A stretch of DNA of 64,000 nt from Mucilaginibacter rubeus (GCF_014643835.1 NZ_BMKD01000004.1:434001-498000), one strand, 5' to 3'; positions 33,561 to 45,052 are shown, numbered from the stretch's first letter. Numbers and translations: made by a program. Notes: generated from the sequence alone by a model not told the origin.

Positions 33561-34487
33561 TTACTCCCTCTTATAATCCTTATGCACAATCAAGAAACTC
33601 GCACGCTCTTCCTTATGAAAGGGAATATTCCAATTACCCTGGTAGGTAATTTTTGTAGGTAGCGGTTCGCCCTGGAAATTATTAAGCTCGATGTCCATCT
33701 GCACATTAAAATCAAAGAACATGTTGCTGAACTTCATATCGATATAGCGGCCAAGGATCTGAAAGGTACGCTCATCAAAAATGGTGGTCATTTCCTTGAT
33801 CATGGTATCGCTGTCGGATGTGCTCGGCTTGCACCTCACCTTAAAGCGGTAAACAGGAATGGTGTCGAGGTACTTACCACGCGCAAATTCGTAATAATAA
33901 TACTGGCGCATATCATTAGAGAAAATTTCCGTTTTGCTGCTGATGAAAGGAATCCCGCTTACCTTACGGCCCGGCGTAAAGATCAGCGTTTTGAGTTTGC
34001 TTTTGTATGATTCATTTTTACCTCCCGATCCCGGCAGGGCATCCCCTTTAGTAAAATCAGAGTTATAGGCGTTCATGAAAATAAAATCGAACATCTCAAC
34101 CGTATACAACTGGTACTTGCCGTTCTTTTTGTAAACATCACCGCTGTCCTTTTTAGCAACGTATTCTATTTTATGTTTACCGGCTGCGTTGCTGTGGAGT
34201 ATTTTACGGTAGATGCGCCCGTTTACCCGGTTCTTGCTGTCGTAAGTAAAAATTCGGTTTTCGGCAGTAAAGCCAAAGCCTTTCATATTCTGGAAGGCCT
34301 TATAAAAGCCTGTATCGGCCAATACGGCATCTATGAAATCCTGCGCATTGAGTTTATGTGAGCGGATATCAACCAATGAATCGATAACAATAGTACGGAT
34401 AGTATCAGGGTTAAAGCGATTGATCTGCTGCGCCTTTGTTAACAGACTGGCGGTACATAAGATAAGGAGAAGGAGAAGTTTTTTCAT
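33561..34487 (-). CDS. Exported protein of unknown function
   Basis: I do not recognise a family with certainty. This 308-residue protein has a signal peptide (MKKLLLLLILCTASLLTKAQ) and a mature part rich in beta-strand-like segments. A C-terminal half (TIFDERTFQILGRYIDMKFS, LNNFQGEPLPTKITYQGNW) recalls the concave beta-sheet fold of lipid-carrier or DUF proteins that handle outer-membrane components. Likely periplasmic. The gene follows the M20 amidohydrolase after a REP-like element and stands next to a convergent FMN reductase gene. Confidence 0.6.
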   Translation of the reverse strand: MKKLLLLLILCTASLLTKAQQINRFNPDTIRTIVIDSLVDIRSHKLNAQDFIDAVLADTGFYKAFQNMKGFGFTAENRIFTYDSKNRVNGRIYRKILHSNAAGKHKIEYVAKKDSGDVYKKNGKYQLYTVEMFDFIFMNAYNSDFTKGDALPGSGGKNESYKSKLKTLIFTPGRKVSGIPFISSKTEIFSNDMRQYYYYEFARGKYLDTIPVYRFKVRCKPSTSDSDTMIKEMTTIFDERTFQILGRYIDMKFSNMFFDFNVQMDIELNNFQGEPLPTKITYQGNWNIPFHKEERASFLIVHKDYKRE

Positions 34488-34506
34488 CGCGTTGTTTTCT
34501 ACAACA

Positions 34507-34587
34507 CGTCATTGCGAGGTACGAAGCAATCGCGAATATACAGGGCGGATCTGCCTCTGTGCGATTGCTTCGTGCCTCGCAATGACG
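34507..34587. repeat. REP-like inverted repeat, CATTGCGAGG type, copy 1
   Basis: Two 27-bp arms (34507-34533 and 34561-34587) differ at one position and enclose a 27-base loop. The ends are CGTCATTGCGAGG and CCTCGCAATGACG. It is the tightest of four members found in this window. Confidence 0.85.
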
Positions 34588-34597
34588 CATGGGGAAA

Positions 34598-35788
34598 TTA
34601 GTTGCCGAGTTGCTTTACCGCCAAATAAGCCATCAAACCGGTACTTATTTTAAATGCATCTTCTTCCACATCAAAAGTAGGTGTATGCACAGATGAAGTT
34701 ATTCCCCGGGCTTCGTTACGGGTGCCGAGGCGATAGAAACAGCTGCTGGCAGCCTGCGAGTAATAAGCAAAATCTTCGGCAGCCATCCAGATGTCCAGGT
34801 CGAGCACGTTTTCTTTCCCCAGGTAAGCTTCGGCATGGCCGCGGGTGGCATGGGTTAATTTTTCTTCGTTGATCAGGAACGGATAACCGCGCATGATATT
34901 GAAATCGCAGCTTCCGCCCATGCTTTCGGCAATGCCTTCGGCCATTTTTTTCATGCGTTTGTGAGCTTCCTCGCGCCATTTCTCATCCATGGTGCGGAAA
35001 GTACCTTCCAAATAAACCTCGTTAGGGATCACGTTGGTAGCCCCATTGGCTATAACCTTACCAAATGATAATACCGACGGACTTTTAGGATCGGCAAAAC
35101 GGCTCACTACCTGTTGTAGCGCGGTTAATATATGTGCGGTGATGATAACCGGATCGATATTTTGCTGCGGCTGAGCACCGTGACCGCCTTTACCTTTAAC
35201 AGTAACATAAAGTTCATCAGTTGAGGCCATATATTTACCTGCACGGAAACCAACTTTACCGGCATCAATCAAAGGCATTACATGCTGGCCCAATACGGCA
35301 GCCGGTTTGGGGTTTTCCAAAACGCCCTCTTTAATCATGAGGCTTGCACCGCCGGGAAGTTTTTCTTCGGCCGGCTGAAAGATCAACTTAACGGTGCCAG
35401 CAAACTGGCTTTTCAATTCGGTTAATATTTTAGCTGTACCTAATAATGATGAGGTATGCGCATCATGGCCGCAGGCATGCATCACGCCCGGGTTTTGCGA
35501 TTTATACGGAACATCATTGGCTTCCAATATTGGAAGCGCATCCATATCGGCACGCAATGCAACCACATTGCCGGCGTCAGACGGCTTTTCGCCTTTAATA
35601 AGGGCTACCAAACCTGTATCAGCCATTTTATGGTATTCCAGGCCAAGCTCTTCAAGCTTATTGGCTACAAACACCGAGGTTTGCAGTTCATGAAACGAAA
35701 GCTCGGGGTTGGCATGCAGGTGGCGGCGGTTAGCCACAACCTCATTGAATATTTTTGCGGATAATTCCTGTATTTGCTCTTTAATCAT
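34598..35788 (-). CDS. M20-family amidohydrolase
   Basis: This 396-residue metallopeptidase/amidohydrolase has the metal-binding HACGHDAHTSSLLG (~100-113), FQPAEEKLPGGASLMI (~140) with the catalytic Glu pair, and a late AAEDFAYYS (~350). It belongs to the hippurate hydrolase/IAA-amino-acid hydrolase branch and cleaves N-acyl amino acids. No signal peptide, so cytoplasmic. Its ATG overlaps the end of the SPOR gene by 8 bases (ATGATTAA), so the two are translationally coupled. Confidence 0.93.
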   Translation of the reverse strand: MIKEQIQELSAKIFNEVVANRRHLHANPELSFHELQTSVFVANKLEELGLEYHKMADTGLVALIKGEKPSDAGNVVALRADMDALPILEANDVPYKSQNPGVMHACGHDAHTSSLLGTAKILTELKSQFAGTVKLIFQPAEEKLPGGASLMIKEGVLENPKPAAVLGQHVMPLIDAGKVGFRAGKYMASTDELYVTVKGKGGHGAQPQQNIDPVIITAHILTALQQVVSRFADPKSPSVLSFGKVIANGATNVIPNEVYLEGTFRTMDEKWREEAHKRMKKMAEGIAESMGGSCDFNIMRGYPFLINEEKLTHATRGHAEAYLGKENVLDLDIWMAAEDFAYYSQAASSCFYRLGTRNEARGITSSVHTPTFDVEEDAFKISTGLMAYLAVKQLGN

Positions 35789-36245
35789 TATTAGGATCCG
35801 TTTTAGGGAGATTTATTTTTTCGGAAATGATGAATATGCTTGAAAACGATGAGCGCAGCTCTTGTACCAGTTTTTCTGCTTCGAGCCGGGTACGGAAATC
35901 GCCTGCTTTCACTTTAAAGTTGGGCTCGCGATAGCTGATGTAAGTACGCAGTTCGGGATATTGCTGCTGCAACCGGTTTTGCGCATTGTAGGCATCCTTG
36001 CGGTTTGATCCACTGAAGAATTGTACCCGGTAACCGTAGGATGAATAACCGGCGGCATCGGTACCTGCTGTACTGTTCAGCGTAAATCTTTTAGCTATCA
36101 GGCTGTCAACCAGCGGGTCTTTGATCACTTCAACCTTGCCGCGGGTTTGTGCAAAGCTTTGGGTTGATGCAAGTAGTAATAAAACAAAAAAGCAGTATCT
36201 GATAACGGCTGATTTAGCTTGATGATCAAATACTGCTTTTTTCAT
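35781..36245 (-). CDS. SPOR-domain envelope protein
   Basis: This 154-residue protein begins with a basic start and a signal segment (YCFFVLLLLASTQSFAQ). It ends with a SPOR domain (~70-145, YRVQFFSGSNRKDAYNAQNR, KAGDFRTRLEAEKLVQEL). SPOR domains bind denuded peptidoglycan at the division site. The stop overlaps the next gene's start. A REP-like element and secA lie upstream. Confidence 0.88.
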   Translation of the reverse strand: MKKAVFDHQAKSAVIRYCFFVLLLLASTQSFAQTRGKVEVIKDPLVDSLIAKRFTLNSTAGTDAAGYSSYGYRVQFFSGSNRKDAYNAQNRLQQQYPELRTYISYREPNFKVKAGDFRTRLEAEKLVQELRSSFSSIFIISEKINLPKTDPNND

Positions 36246-36268
36246 TCTTTTTATTTTTTAATAAATGT

Positions 36269-36362
36269 TGTCATGCCGAACTTGTTTCGGCACCCCACGA
36301 GCATGGTTGGCATCATGCTGGCAACTTATCCTATGAGATCCCGAAACAAGTTCGGGATGACA
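36269..36362. repeat. REP-like inverted repeat, CCGAACTTGTTTCGG type
   Basis: Arms TGTCATGCCGAACTTG and TTTCGGCA at the left and TCCCGAAACAAGTTCGGGAT plus GACA at the right enclose about 45 bases. Each arm is itself a small palindrome. It fills the secA-SPOR spacer and could act as a terminator or a processed RNA structure. Confidence 0.8.
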
Positions 36363-36373
36363 TTTTCAAAGGC

Positions 36374-39300
36374 TTAATTCTGCCCTACGCCGTGGCAGTT
36401 TTTGTATTTTTTACCGCTACCGCAAGGGCAAGGGTCATTACGGCCAATTTTGTTTTCAACCCTTACCGGGGTGATCTTTTGCGGCTCCTGCGGAAAATCA
36501 TCCATAGGCACACCGTTACTTTCGCTCACTACTTCGGCCTTGGTGGTTTTCATTTTGCGCAAGTCAAGCTTTGGCTCAGGCCTTGCTTCCCTTACCTCTT
36601 CGGCCTGTTGCTGAACCGGGATCCCGCCGCGGAACAGGAAGCTTACAATTTCCTTGTTCACGTTAGCCAGCATCCCCCTGAACAGTTCAAACGCCTCAAA
36701 CTTGTAAACCAACAGCGGGTCCTTTTGTTCGTAAACCGCGTTTTGTACTGATTGTTTTAACTCGTCCATTTCGCGCAGGTGCTCTTTCCATGCATCGTCG
36801 ATCAGGTACAGGGTAACGTTTTTCTCGAAAGATTTAAATACCTCGTGACCGTGATTTTCAACCGCCTTTTTAAGCGGAACGGCTACCTGGATACCGTGAA
36901 TACCATCGCTGAACGGAACAACAATGTTTTCAACATACTGACCGCGGGTTTCATAAACGTCTTTAATAACCGGATAGGCCTGTTGTGCAACTGCTTCCTG
37001 TTTACGTTTATAAAAGTCCATTACCGTTTGGAAGGTCAGATCAGTTAATGCCGGAATTGTTTTTGCAGTAAATTCGTCAGCGCTAAGCTCAATATCAACC
37101 GAGAACAAGCGGATCACTTCTAAGGTAAAGCCTTCGTAGTTGGCACTTTCTTTATATTCGGTAACAATGTCCTCAACCACATCAAAAATGGTGTTGCTCA
37201 GGTCAACATCCAAACGCTCACCAAACAGGGCGTTTTTACGTTTGGTGTAGATCACCGTACGCTGTGAGTTCATCACATCGTCATATTCCAGCAAACGTTT
37301 ACGAATGCCGAAGTTGTTTTCTTCCACTTTTTTCTGTGCGCGCTCAATTGATTTGGAGATCATAGAGTGCTGGATCACCTCGCCTTCTTCAATGCCCATA
37401 CGTACCATCAGGCTTGAAATCCGCTCTGATCCGAATAAACGCATCAGGTTATCCTCTAACGATACGAAGAACTGTGAAGAACCTGGGTCACCCTGACGAC
37501 CAGAACGACCGCGCAACTGCCTGTCGACACGGCGTGATTCGTGACGCTCGGTACCCACAATGGCTAAACCACCGGCTTCTTTAACGCCAGGGCCTAATTT
37601 AATATCCGTACCACGACCAGCCATGTTGGTAGCAATGGTGACAGTGCCGGCTTTACCAGCTTCAGCCACAATATCGGCTTCTTTCTGGTGCATTTTGGCA
37701 TTCAGTACGTTATGTTTGATACCGCGCAACTTAAGCATACGGCTTAATAATTCAGAAATTTCAACCGATGTTGTGCCAACCAGTACCGGGCGGCCAGCCT
37801 GGGTAAGGCTAACAATTTCTTCGGCTACCGCGTTGTATTTTTCACGTACAGTGCGGTAAACTAAATCCTGTTTGTCTTCGCGGGTGATGGCGGAGTTAGT
37901 TGGAATTTCAACCACATCCAGTTTATAGATCTCCCAAAACTCGCCTGCTTCGGTAACAGCGGTACCAGTCATGCCGCAAAGCTTATGGTACATCCTGAAG
38001 TAGTTTTGCAGGGTAATGGTTGCAAAAGTTTGGGTAGCATCCTCAACTTTTACGTTTTCTTTAGCCTCAATAGCCTGGTGTAAGCCATCAGAGTAACGGC
38101 GGCCGTCCAATACACGACCGGTTTGCTCGTCAACTATCTTTACCTTTCCTTCGTCAAGAATATATTCGGTATCTTTTTCAAAAAGGGTATAAGCTTTCAG
38201 TAACTGGTTAACCGAATGGATACGTTCAGATTTGATGGAGAAGTCACGCATCAATTCGTCTTTACGGGCAATCTTTTCTTCAGCGCTTAAGGTTGATTTT
38301 TCGATCTCGGCAATTTCGGTACCTACATCAGGCATCACAAAAAAGTGAGGATCTTCGCCGGATGCGGTGATCAGCTCGATACCTTTTTCAGAAAGTTCAA
38401 CCTGGTTATTTTTCTCGTCAATAACGAAGAATAATTCAGAGTCAACCTTAGGCATTTCCTTGCCCTGATCCTGCATGTAGTGATTTTCTACTTTTTGCAG
38501 GATGGTACGGTTACCGCCTTCACTCAAAAATTTAATTAATGCTTTGCTTTTTGGCAAACCGCGGAAAGCACGTAACAAAGCTAAACCACCACCATCAACA
38601 TCGGTATTACCGTCGTTAATAGCTTTTTTAGCTTCGTTCAATACGCCGTTAACGTAGTTTTTTTGCGCATTAACCAAACGCTCGATGCGTGGTTTCAACT
38701 CGTAAAATTCATGCTCATCGCCACGTGGGATAGGGCCTGATATAATTAAAGGTGTACGGGCATCGTCAATTAAAACGGAGTCAACCTCATCCACCATGGC
38801 ATAATGCAATTTGCGTTGTACCAGCTCTTCCGGGCTGCGTGTCATATTGTCACGCAGGTAATCGAAACCAAATTCGTTGTTGGTACCAAAAGTAATATCG
38901 GCCAAATAAGCGGCACGGCGCTGCTCAGAGTTTGGTTCATGTTTGTCGATGCAATCAACAGATAAACCGTGGAATTCATACAACGGGCCCATCCACTCAC
39001 TATCTCGTCGGGCCAGGTAATCGTTCACCGTTACGATGTGAACGCCTTGTCCGGCTAAAGCGTTAAGATATGCAGGCAGCGTGGCTACCAGCGTTTTACC
39101 TTCGCCCGTTGCCATCTCCGATATTTTACCCTGGTGCAATACGGTACCACCGATAAGCTGCACATCATAATGAACCATGTTCCAGGTAACCTCGTTACCC
39201 GCTGCTATCCATGTGCTGCTATGAAAAGCTTTATCGCCTTTAATAGTAACGTTTGGTTTGCGGGCAGCCAGCGTGCGGTCAAACTCGGTAGCGGTAACTT

Positions 39301-39685
39301 CTAATGAACTATTGGCAGCCAGGCGGCTTGCTGTTTCTTTAACTACAGCAAATGCCTCGGGCAATATATTCATCAATATGTCTTCAAGCTCTTTATTACG
39401 GTCTTTTTCAAGCTTATCAAGCTGAGTATAAAGCTCAACTTTTTCGGCTACATCCATATCAAGCTCGTTTTCTGTACGATCTTTAATGGCTTGTATTTCA
39501 CTGTCGATACCAGAAAGGCCTTCGGCAATGGTTTCTTTAAAATATATGGTCTTAGCCCTAAGCTCATCATTACTCAGGGAGCCAAGCTTAGCATATTCAG
39601 CCTTAATTTTCTCAACTATAGGCTGTATACTTTTTACATCCCGTTCTGATTTGCTTCCGAAAAGCTTACTGATAAAATTTAACAT
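36374..39685 (-). CDS. secA: Preprotein translocase ATPase SecA
   Basis: This 1103-residue motor drives proteins through SecYEG. Walker A is ATGEGKT (~190), the DEAD-type box is DEVDS (~300), and GTTSVEISE and the RGTDI and [10 protein letters not shown] boxes of NBD2 are clear. The C-terminus carries the zinc motif [14 protein letters not shown] for SecB or ribosome contact. It is longer than E. coli SecA (901), mainly through insertions at about 330-420 and 440-500 that are common in Bacteroidota. It is transcribed from a probable promoter at 39755-39762. Confidence 0.98.
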   Translation of the reverse strand: MLNFISKLFGSKSERDVKSIQPIVEKIKAEYAKLGSLSNDELRAKTIYFKETIAEGLSGIDSEIQAIKDRTENELDMDVAEKVELYTQLDKLEKDRNKELEDILMNILPEAFAVVKETASRLAANSSLEVTATEFDRTLAARKPNVTIKGDKAFHSSTWIAAGNEVTWNMVHYDVQLIGGTVLHQGKISEMATGEGKTLVATLPAYLNALAGQGVHIVTVNDYLARRDSEWMGPLYEFHGLSVDCIDKHEPNSEQRRAAYLADITFGTNNEFGFDYLRDNMTRSPEELVQRKLHYAMVDEVDSVLIDDARTPLIISGPIPRGDEHEFYELKPRIERLVNAQKNYVNGVLNEAKKAINDGNTDVDGGGLALLRAFRGLPKSKALIKFLSEGGNRTILQKVENHYMQDQGKEMPKVDSELFFVIDEKNNQVELSEKGIELITASGEDPHFFVMPDVGTEIAEIEKSTLSAEEKIARKDELMRDFSIKSERIHSVNQLLKAYTLFEKDTEYILDEGKVKIVDEQTGRVLDGRRYSDGLHQAIEAKENVKVEDATQTFATITLQNYFRMYHKLCGMTGTAVTEAGEFWEIYKLDVVEIPTNSAITREDKQDLVYRTVREKYNAVAEEIVSLTQAGRPVLVGTTSVEISELLSRMLKLRGIKHNVLNAKMHQKEADIVAEAGKAGTVTIATNMAGRGTDIKLGPGVKEAGGLAIVGTERHESRRVDRQLRGRSGRQGDPGSSQFFVSLEDNLMRLFGSERISSLMVRMGIEEGEVIQHSMISKSIERAQKKVEENNFGIRKRLLEYDDVMNSQRTVIYTKRKNALFGERLDVDLSNTIFDVVEDIVTEYKESANYEGFTLEVIRLFSVDIELSADEFTAKTIPALTDLTFQTVMDFYKRKQEAVAQQAYPVIKDVYETRGQYVENIVVPFSDGIHGIQVAVPLKKAVENHGHEVFKSFEKNVTLYLIDDAWKEHLREMDELKQSVQNAVYEQKDPLLVYKFEAFELFRGMLANVNKEIVSFLFRGGIPVQQQAEEVREARPEPKLDLRKMKTTKAEVVSESNGVPMDDFPQEPQKITPVRVENKIGRNDPCPCGSGKKYKNCHGVGQN

Positions 39686-40079
39686 ATTATTTTATTATGA
39701 TACAACCCGGCTCAACAATTGCGCCATAGCAACCGTTAGAGCCAAATTGACAGGCAAATGTAAGATTTTGTGCCGAATGCCGAAAGGATAATGCTTTAAA
39801 CCGTTATGCGGGGATGCAAGATTGACATTACGGTGTTTTATTGTTATTGTCTGAATCTGAATTTGCAAAATTAGAGGATTTACATAATGATGCCTGAACC
39901 AAATTATAGATTTATAAAGCGGAATGTACAAAGCATAAAGCTTAAAACTTTATAGCAGGATACTTAGCAAATCCGATAAACCCCTTAATTCGTTTAATTC
40001 ATGTTCAGAAAGCCCCACCCCGTTGTCGTAAGGGCACGGCAACGGGGTAAAAACTGGCCTTTAGTCTTAATCACTCACC
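39686..40079. other. 394-bp spacer between secA and the broken permease gene
   Basis: It holds the secA promoter, AT-rich DNA, a phrase-like piece (AAAGCATAAAGCTTAAAACT near 39938; AATTCGTTTAATTC near 39988) and a hairpin at 40017-40048 (ACCCCGTTG with CAACGGGGT) that follows the permease reading frame. No gene is seen. Confidence 0.7.
39755..39762 (-). promoter_or_regulatory. Candidate -7 box of the secA promoter
   Basis: TACATTTG on the minus strand is an exact TAnnTTTG match, about 70 bases before the secA ATG. The -33 element is less clear; TTTCGG lies around 18 bases upstream. Confidence 0.45.
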
Positions 40080-42473
40080 CTATTCTGTTTTCAAACTTTT
40101 TACCGGATTCATTGAAGCTGCTTTTATACTTTGATAACTTACCGTGAGCAGCGTTATAGCGATGGCTCCTATTGCGGTGAGGCCAAATATCCACCATGAT
40201 AAATCGGCCCGGTATTTATAATCCTGCAGCCAGCCCTGCATAAAGTAATAAGCTGTTGGTATGGCTATCAATAATGATACCGATACCAGGAGCACAAATT
40301 CCTTCGACATTAATTGCCATAGGCTAAATATTGAAGCACCCAGCACTTTGCGTACACCAATCTCCTTAGTGCGTTGTTCGGCCATGAATGATGCCATGCC
40401 AAACAAGCCCATGCAGCTTATAAAAATGGCAAGCAGCGTAAAGAAGCCGGCGAGTTTGCCTATGCGCTCTTCGTTGGTGAATTTACGGGCATACTCTTCG
40501 TCGGTAAACTTATATTCAAAAGGAGTACCTGGCGCATATCTTTTAAACATGGCTTCAATTTCGGCCAACGCGTCGTGCGCGCTCATTTTAGGGTTCAGGC
40601 GGATATCAAGCAGGCTAAAATCATTTTTATCCAACAAGAATAACGATGGCTTAACCGGCTCATATGGCGACGACATCACCATATCTTTGATTACACCTAT
40701 GATCTTAAACTTTTTAAACCAATCTACCGTTTCGCCAACCGGGTGTTTAAAGTTCATGAACCTGGCGGCCGACTCATTGACGATAATACCCAGCGAATCG
40801 GCAAGGTTATTCTTTTCAAAATCACGCCCGTCAACAATTTTCCACTGGGCTACTTTTCCAAACTCGGGGCTAATAGTTATTGTACCAAAATCATCCTGTA
40901 AGCCCGCTGGCTTATCCCGTCAGTTAAGGCCGCTGTTATTTGAATAAACGCCTGTAAGCGGACTGCCAGACTCAGCCATTTCAATAATTGCGCCGGATTT
41001 AAGCAGATCGGTCCTTACCGCTTCAAAATGCTTGTGGATCTCGTTCGTGCGCATGTCCATCTGCACAAGGCCCGTGCGCTCATACCCAATAGGCCTGTTC
41101 TTGGTAAACTGCACCTGCCTGAAAACAATGGTGGTACCGATGATTAGTGTAACCGAAACGGTAAACTGCACTACAACAAGAACCTTACGTGGTATAGCGG
41201 CAAAGCGTCCGGCCTTAAAAGTACCTTTAAGCACCTTAACCGGTTGAAACGACGACAGGTAAAAAGCAGGGTAGCTTCCCGCTATTAAGCCTGTAAAGAT
41301 GCTGAAACCTAAACCCATCAACCAAAATACAACATTGCCCCAAAGCACATGCATTGTTTTATCGGCAACGGTATTAAACCAGGGCAATGTAAGCTGTACC
41401 AGCAATATAGAAACTCCAAAAGCAAACACGGCGATCATGAGCGATTCAATAAAAAACTGGCTGATAAGCTGGCTCCTTAACGAACCTACCGTTTTGCGGA
41501 TCCCTACTTCCTTGGCCCGTTTCTCACTCCGGGCGGTACTCAGGTTCATGAAATTGATGCAGGCCAGCAGCAGCACAAACACACCGATGATGCCAAACAT
41601 CCATACAAATTTGATATCGCCGCCGGTATTAAACCCACCTTTAAACTCCGAGGACAGGTGCCATTTGCTCATGGGATGTAAGAAAACCGCAGCCTTAAAA
41701 CTCACGCCCACATTATCGCCCTGGGCTTTAAGACCATCAAGTTTTATATTCCTGATCTCTGCCGATACCTTATCCAGATTGGCACCCGGTTTTAGCTGAG
41801 CGAAGATTTGCCAGGAATTATTGCCCCAGCGCGTACGGGCATTTTTTAACCAGGGCATTGTGGTCATGTACAGATCCCATGGGGCAACAAAACCAAGATC
41901 CCGAAAATTGCTGTTATGCGGTATATCCTCATACACTCCCGTTACCTTAACATTCCACTCATTATCAATTTTAATGGTCTTGAGCATCGGGTCGGCATCG
42001 CCAAAAAGCGCTTTAGCCAGTGACGCAGAAAGCATAATAGATGAAGGATCTGCCAGGCCCGAATGTGTGCCTTTCAGCATTTTGAGGCTAAGCAGGTCAG
42101 GTGCTTCGGCCTGCATGTAGTTCCCTTGTTTGGTAAGCTTTTTATCACCATAAGCCATAATATGCGTATCTGTCCAGGTTGAAAGCACTACATATTTAAA
42201 GTCATGCTTAAAATCATCCCGGAGTTTATACCCGAGCGGCATAGGCATGGCTGTTTGTGCATCTGTAACACCATTAAAGGTTTGATTTTGCCACACCTGC
42301 ACAATACGGTCATAATTGTCAAAACTCTTATTGTACGATAACTCATCCCAGATCCACAGGCCAATAAGCATAGCTACCGCCATACCTACCGACAGGCCTG
42401 TAATATTGATAAACGTATGCGCCTTGTTCTTAACAAGGTTTCGCCACGCAACGGTTAAATAGTTTTTAAACAT
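40080..42473 (-). pseudogene. MacB/FtsX-type ABC transporter permease, interrupted by one in-frame TGA
   Basis: The frame runs 797 sense codons plus the final stop, except for TGA at 40920-40922 (codon 518). Both halves are in the same frame with no indel. The first part (517 residues) carries the N-terminal membrane helix, MacB-type periplasmic domain and first FtsX module (SEKRAKEVGIRKTVGSLRSQ). The second has the rest of the second periplasmic domain and FtsX module (TKEIGVRKVLGASIFSLWQL) ending ASMNPVKSLKTE. Aligned with the neighbour at 42557, the stop falls on the Trp of FDWDGKPAGF. Downstream residues (RDKPAGL) stay well conserved, so the change is recent, a read-through site or a sequence error. 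It is the last of five tandem paralogs. Confidence 0.85.
40920..40922 (-). other. In-frame TGA at a conserved Trp codon
   Basis: Minus-strand codons read N-S-G-L-N-stop-R-D-K-P-A-G-L. The paralog at 42557 has GGFDWDGKPAGF and the one at 45097 has GGVDWIGKDP. A single G to A change at the third base of TGG explains it. Confidence 0.85.
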
Positions 42474-42479
42474 AACTAA

Positions 42480-42556
42480 AGTTCATTGGTTCACTTGTTC
42501 ATTAGTTTGTTGGTGTCTCCCCTTCTTCTAACCTCTAATCTCCAACCTCTAACCAC
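42480..42556. repeat. Phrase-like repeats after a permease gene
   Basis: GTTCATTGGTTCACTTGTTC and ATTAGTTTGTTGG are followed by CTAACCTCTAATCTCCAACC. The first phrase recurs at about 44925-44957 and in shorter form at 50003-50032; the second recurs at 50162-50188. Confidence 0.7.
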
Positions 42557-44917
42557 TTATTCTGATCTCAAATTCTTTACCGGGTTGGCCAGCGCCGCTT
42601 TTATGGCGTGGTAGCTAACCGTTAATAAAGTGATTACCACGGCGCCAACTCCTGATGCCGCGAAGATCCACCAGGTTATGGTCGACCGGTATTCATACTT
42701 ATGCAGCCAGTTGTTCATATAATAGTATGTTGCCGGAATAGCTATAAAGAGCGATATGGTAACTAAAACCACAAACTCGGTGGAAAGCAACCGCCAAAGA
42801 TTAGCCACCGAAGCACCCAATACTTTGCGCACCCCTATCTCCTTGATGCGTTGTTCGGCAACAAATGAAGCCAGACCGAATAAGCCAAGGCACGATATAA
42901 ATATAGCCAGCACCGCAAATATGGTAGCGAGGTTGCCGATCCGTTGTTCGTCCGAAAACTTGCTCGCGTATTCATCATCGTTAAACTTAAAATCAAACGG
43001 GCTTCCGGGGTTATATTTTTTGAACACAGGTTCTATCTTTTTTAAAGCTTCCTGCATGGGCATAGTTGGTTTAACCCTCAGCGTTATGAAATTAACCCAG
43101 CCGGGCAACATCATAAATACAGTAGCTACAGTTTTTTTGTAAGGCGATTCCATCACCATATCCTTCACAACGCCCGTAACAATGTGATCCTGTTTGTTCC
43201 ACCTGATCACTTTGCCCACCGGATTTTTAATACCGCTCATTTTCACTGCCGATTCGTTCAGGATAAAGGCACCGGTATCCGTAGGGAAGTTTCTTGAAAA
43301 ATCGCGGCCCTGGATAATTTTCCAGCCTACGGTATGCCCAAAATCATAAGTTGTAGCAACGGTACCAAAAGTTGGATCGAAGCCTGCAGGCTTGCCATCC
43401 CAATCGAAACCTCCGTTATTTGCCCAAATTTCTGTAGTAGTACTGTTTGATTCGGCCATATCCTCAACCGCACCGGTTTGGATCAGGTCGTTACGCATAG
43501 TTTCATAATGTCCGTAAATCTCAGGAGTCCTCATTTCGATAGAAAGCAAGCCTGCACGCGAATAACCGACCGGCCTGTCTTTAGCATACTGGATTTGCCT
43601 GAACACAACTATAGTACCTATAATCAGCGCTATGGATACCGTAAACTGCACAACAACCAAAACCTTACGCGGCAGAGACGCAAAACGACCTACCTTGAAA
43701 GTCCCCTTTAAAACCTTCACCGGCTCAAATGATGAGAGGTAAAATGCCGGATAACTGCCTGCTATGACGCCTGTAAATAAGGTAAAACCCAAAGCCAGGA
43801 GCCAAAACCAAACATTGCCAAATGGCATATTTATTTGCTTATCGGCAATGTGATTAAATGATGGCAGCGCAATCAAAACTATACCCACCGTAACCACCAG
43901 CGCCAAACAGGCAAATATTACCGATTCGCTTAAAAACTGGTTGATGAGTTGTGAGCGCATGGAGCCGATCGACTTTCTGATTCCCACTTCCTTAGCGCGT
44001 TTCTCGCTTCGGGCAGTGCTCAGGTTCATGAAATTGATACAGGCCAGTAACAATACAAATACGCCGATGATACCAAACAGCCAAACCATTTCAATAAGCC
44101 CGCCAACCGGTTTGCTGTTTTTAAAATCGCTGTACAGGTGCCATTTGCTCATGGGATGCACCTGTATACTTTCATCATTCATCTTAAAATGCGGCTTGGT
44201 AATGTTTCTGATCTTGGCCGATACTTTATCAAAATCCACGTTATCGGCCAGCTGAACATACAATGAGCAGCCATGATTGTCCCATGCTCCTGTTTGCGTG
44301 CCCCACCAATTGTCTTTATTAAAAAAAGGCATCAGGAACTTTGTTTCATAAAATGAAGTATTGCGTGGCAGGTCTTCATATACGCCGATAACTTTTAAGT
44401 TTGTTTTATTATCAGCTTTGATAGTCTTATTGACCGGATCGGCATTGCCAAACAGCGCTTTGGCAATTGATTGAGATATAACTATTGATGAAGGATCCCT
44501 GAATTCGGTATAACTGCCTTTTACCATTTTCAATGCAAGCATGGCCGGCAAATCACCCTCGGCCCAGGCCCCAATTTGTGATATCTTTTTATCACCTACC
44601 GAAAGAATATGTGCCCCACCCCAAAAAAGCGAAGTATGTTTAAAATCGCTGGCATACTTAGTGCGCAATTCGGCACTCAGCGGTACCACGGTCGATCGAA
44701 AAGTAGGCGTTTCGCCATTTGCCGTTTGTGTAACCATAATCTGCCCCATGCGGTTGTAGGTGCTATGGTACTTATCAAACGATAGCTCGTCCCAGATCCA
44801 AAGACCGATAAGCATGGCCACTGCCATCCCCACCGATAAACCCGCAATGTTAATAAAGGCATGCACCTTGTTTTTAACAATATTACGGAACGCGATTTTG
44901 ATGTAATTCTTTAACAT
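42557..44917 (-). CDS. MacB/FtsX-type ABC transporter permease
   Basis: This 786-residue protein has an N-terminal helix (~20-40, NIAGLSVGMAVAMLIGLWIW) and a MacB-like periplasmic domain. The first FtsX module (~280-420) has EKRAKEVGIRKSIGSMRSQL; a second periplasmic domain and second FtsX module (~665-786) follow, with RIKEIGVRKVLGASVANLW. Such double-module permeases need a separate ATPase; none is encoded here. They are thought to extrude peptides, antibiotics or lipoproteins. It is fourth in transcription order and closest in sequence to the broken gene that follows. Confidence 0.93.
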   Translation of the reverse strand: MLKNYIKIAFRNIVKNKVHAFINIAGLSVGMAVAMLIGLWIWDELSFDKYHSTYNRMGQIMVTQTANGETPTFRSTVVPLSAELRTKYASDFKHTSLFWGGAHILSVGDKKISQIGAWAEGDLPAMLALKMVKGSYTEFRDPSSIVISQSIAKALFGNADPVNKTIKADNKTNLKVIGVYEDLPRNTSFYETKFLMPFFNKDNWWGTQTGAWDNHGCSLYVQLADNVDFDKVSAKIRNITKPHFKMNDESIQVHPMSKWHLYSDFKNSKPVGGLIEMVWLFGIIGVFVLLLACINFMNLSTARSEKRAKEVGIRKSIGSMRSQLINQFLSESVIFACLALVVTVGIVLIALPSFNHIADKQINMPFGNVWFWLLALGFTLFTGVIAGSYPAFYLSSFEPVKVLKGTFKVGRFASLPRKVLVVVQFTVSIALIIGTIVVFRQIQYAKDRPVGYSRAGLLSIEMRTPEIYGHYETMRNDLIQTGAVEDMAESNSTTTEIWANNGGFDWDGKPAGFDPTFGTVATTYDFGHTVGWKIIQGRDFSRNFPTDTGAFILNESAVKMSGIKNPVGKVIRWNKQDHIVTGVVKDMVMESPYKKTVATVFMMLPGWVNFITLRVKPTMPMQEALKKIEPVFKKYNPGSPFDFKFNDDEYASKFSDEQRIGNLATIFAVLAIFISCLGLFGLASFVAEQRIKEIGVRKVLGASVANLWRLLSTEFVVLVTISLFIAIPATYYYMNNWLHKYEYRSTITWWIFAASGVGAVVITLLTVSYHAIKAALANPVKNLRSE

Positions 44918-44970
44918 GATTATAGTTCATTGGTTCACTTGTTCATTAGTTCATTGGTGCCTATCATTTA

Positions 44971-45052
44971 GTCATTGCCGGAGGATAACCGCATGCTAAG
45001 CAAATAGGCTCTGTATAGTATGCGGTTGCTTCATCGCTCTTCACAATGAGAT
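44971..45052. repeat. Decayed REP-like repeat, CATTGCGAGG type, copy 2
   Basis: GTCATTGCCGGAGGATAACCGC at the left and GCGGTTGCTTCATCGCTC then CACAATGAG at the right follow the layout of the intact copies with several changes. It shows that the family is old in this genome. Confidence 0.55.
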
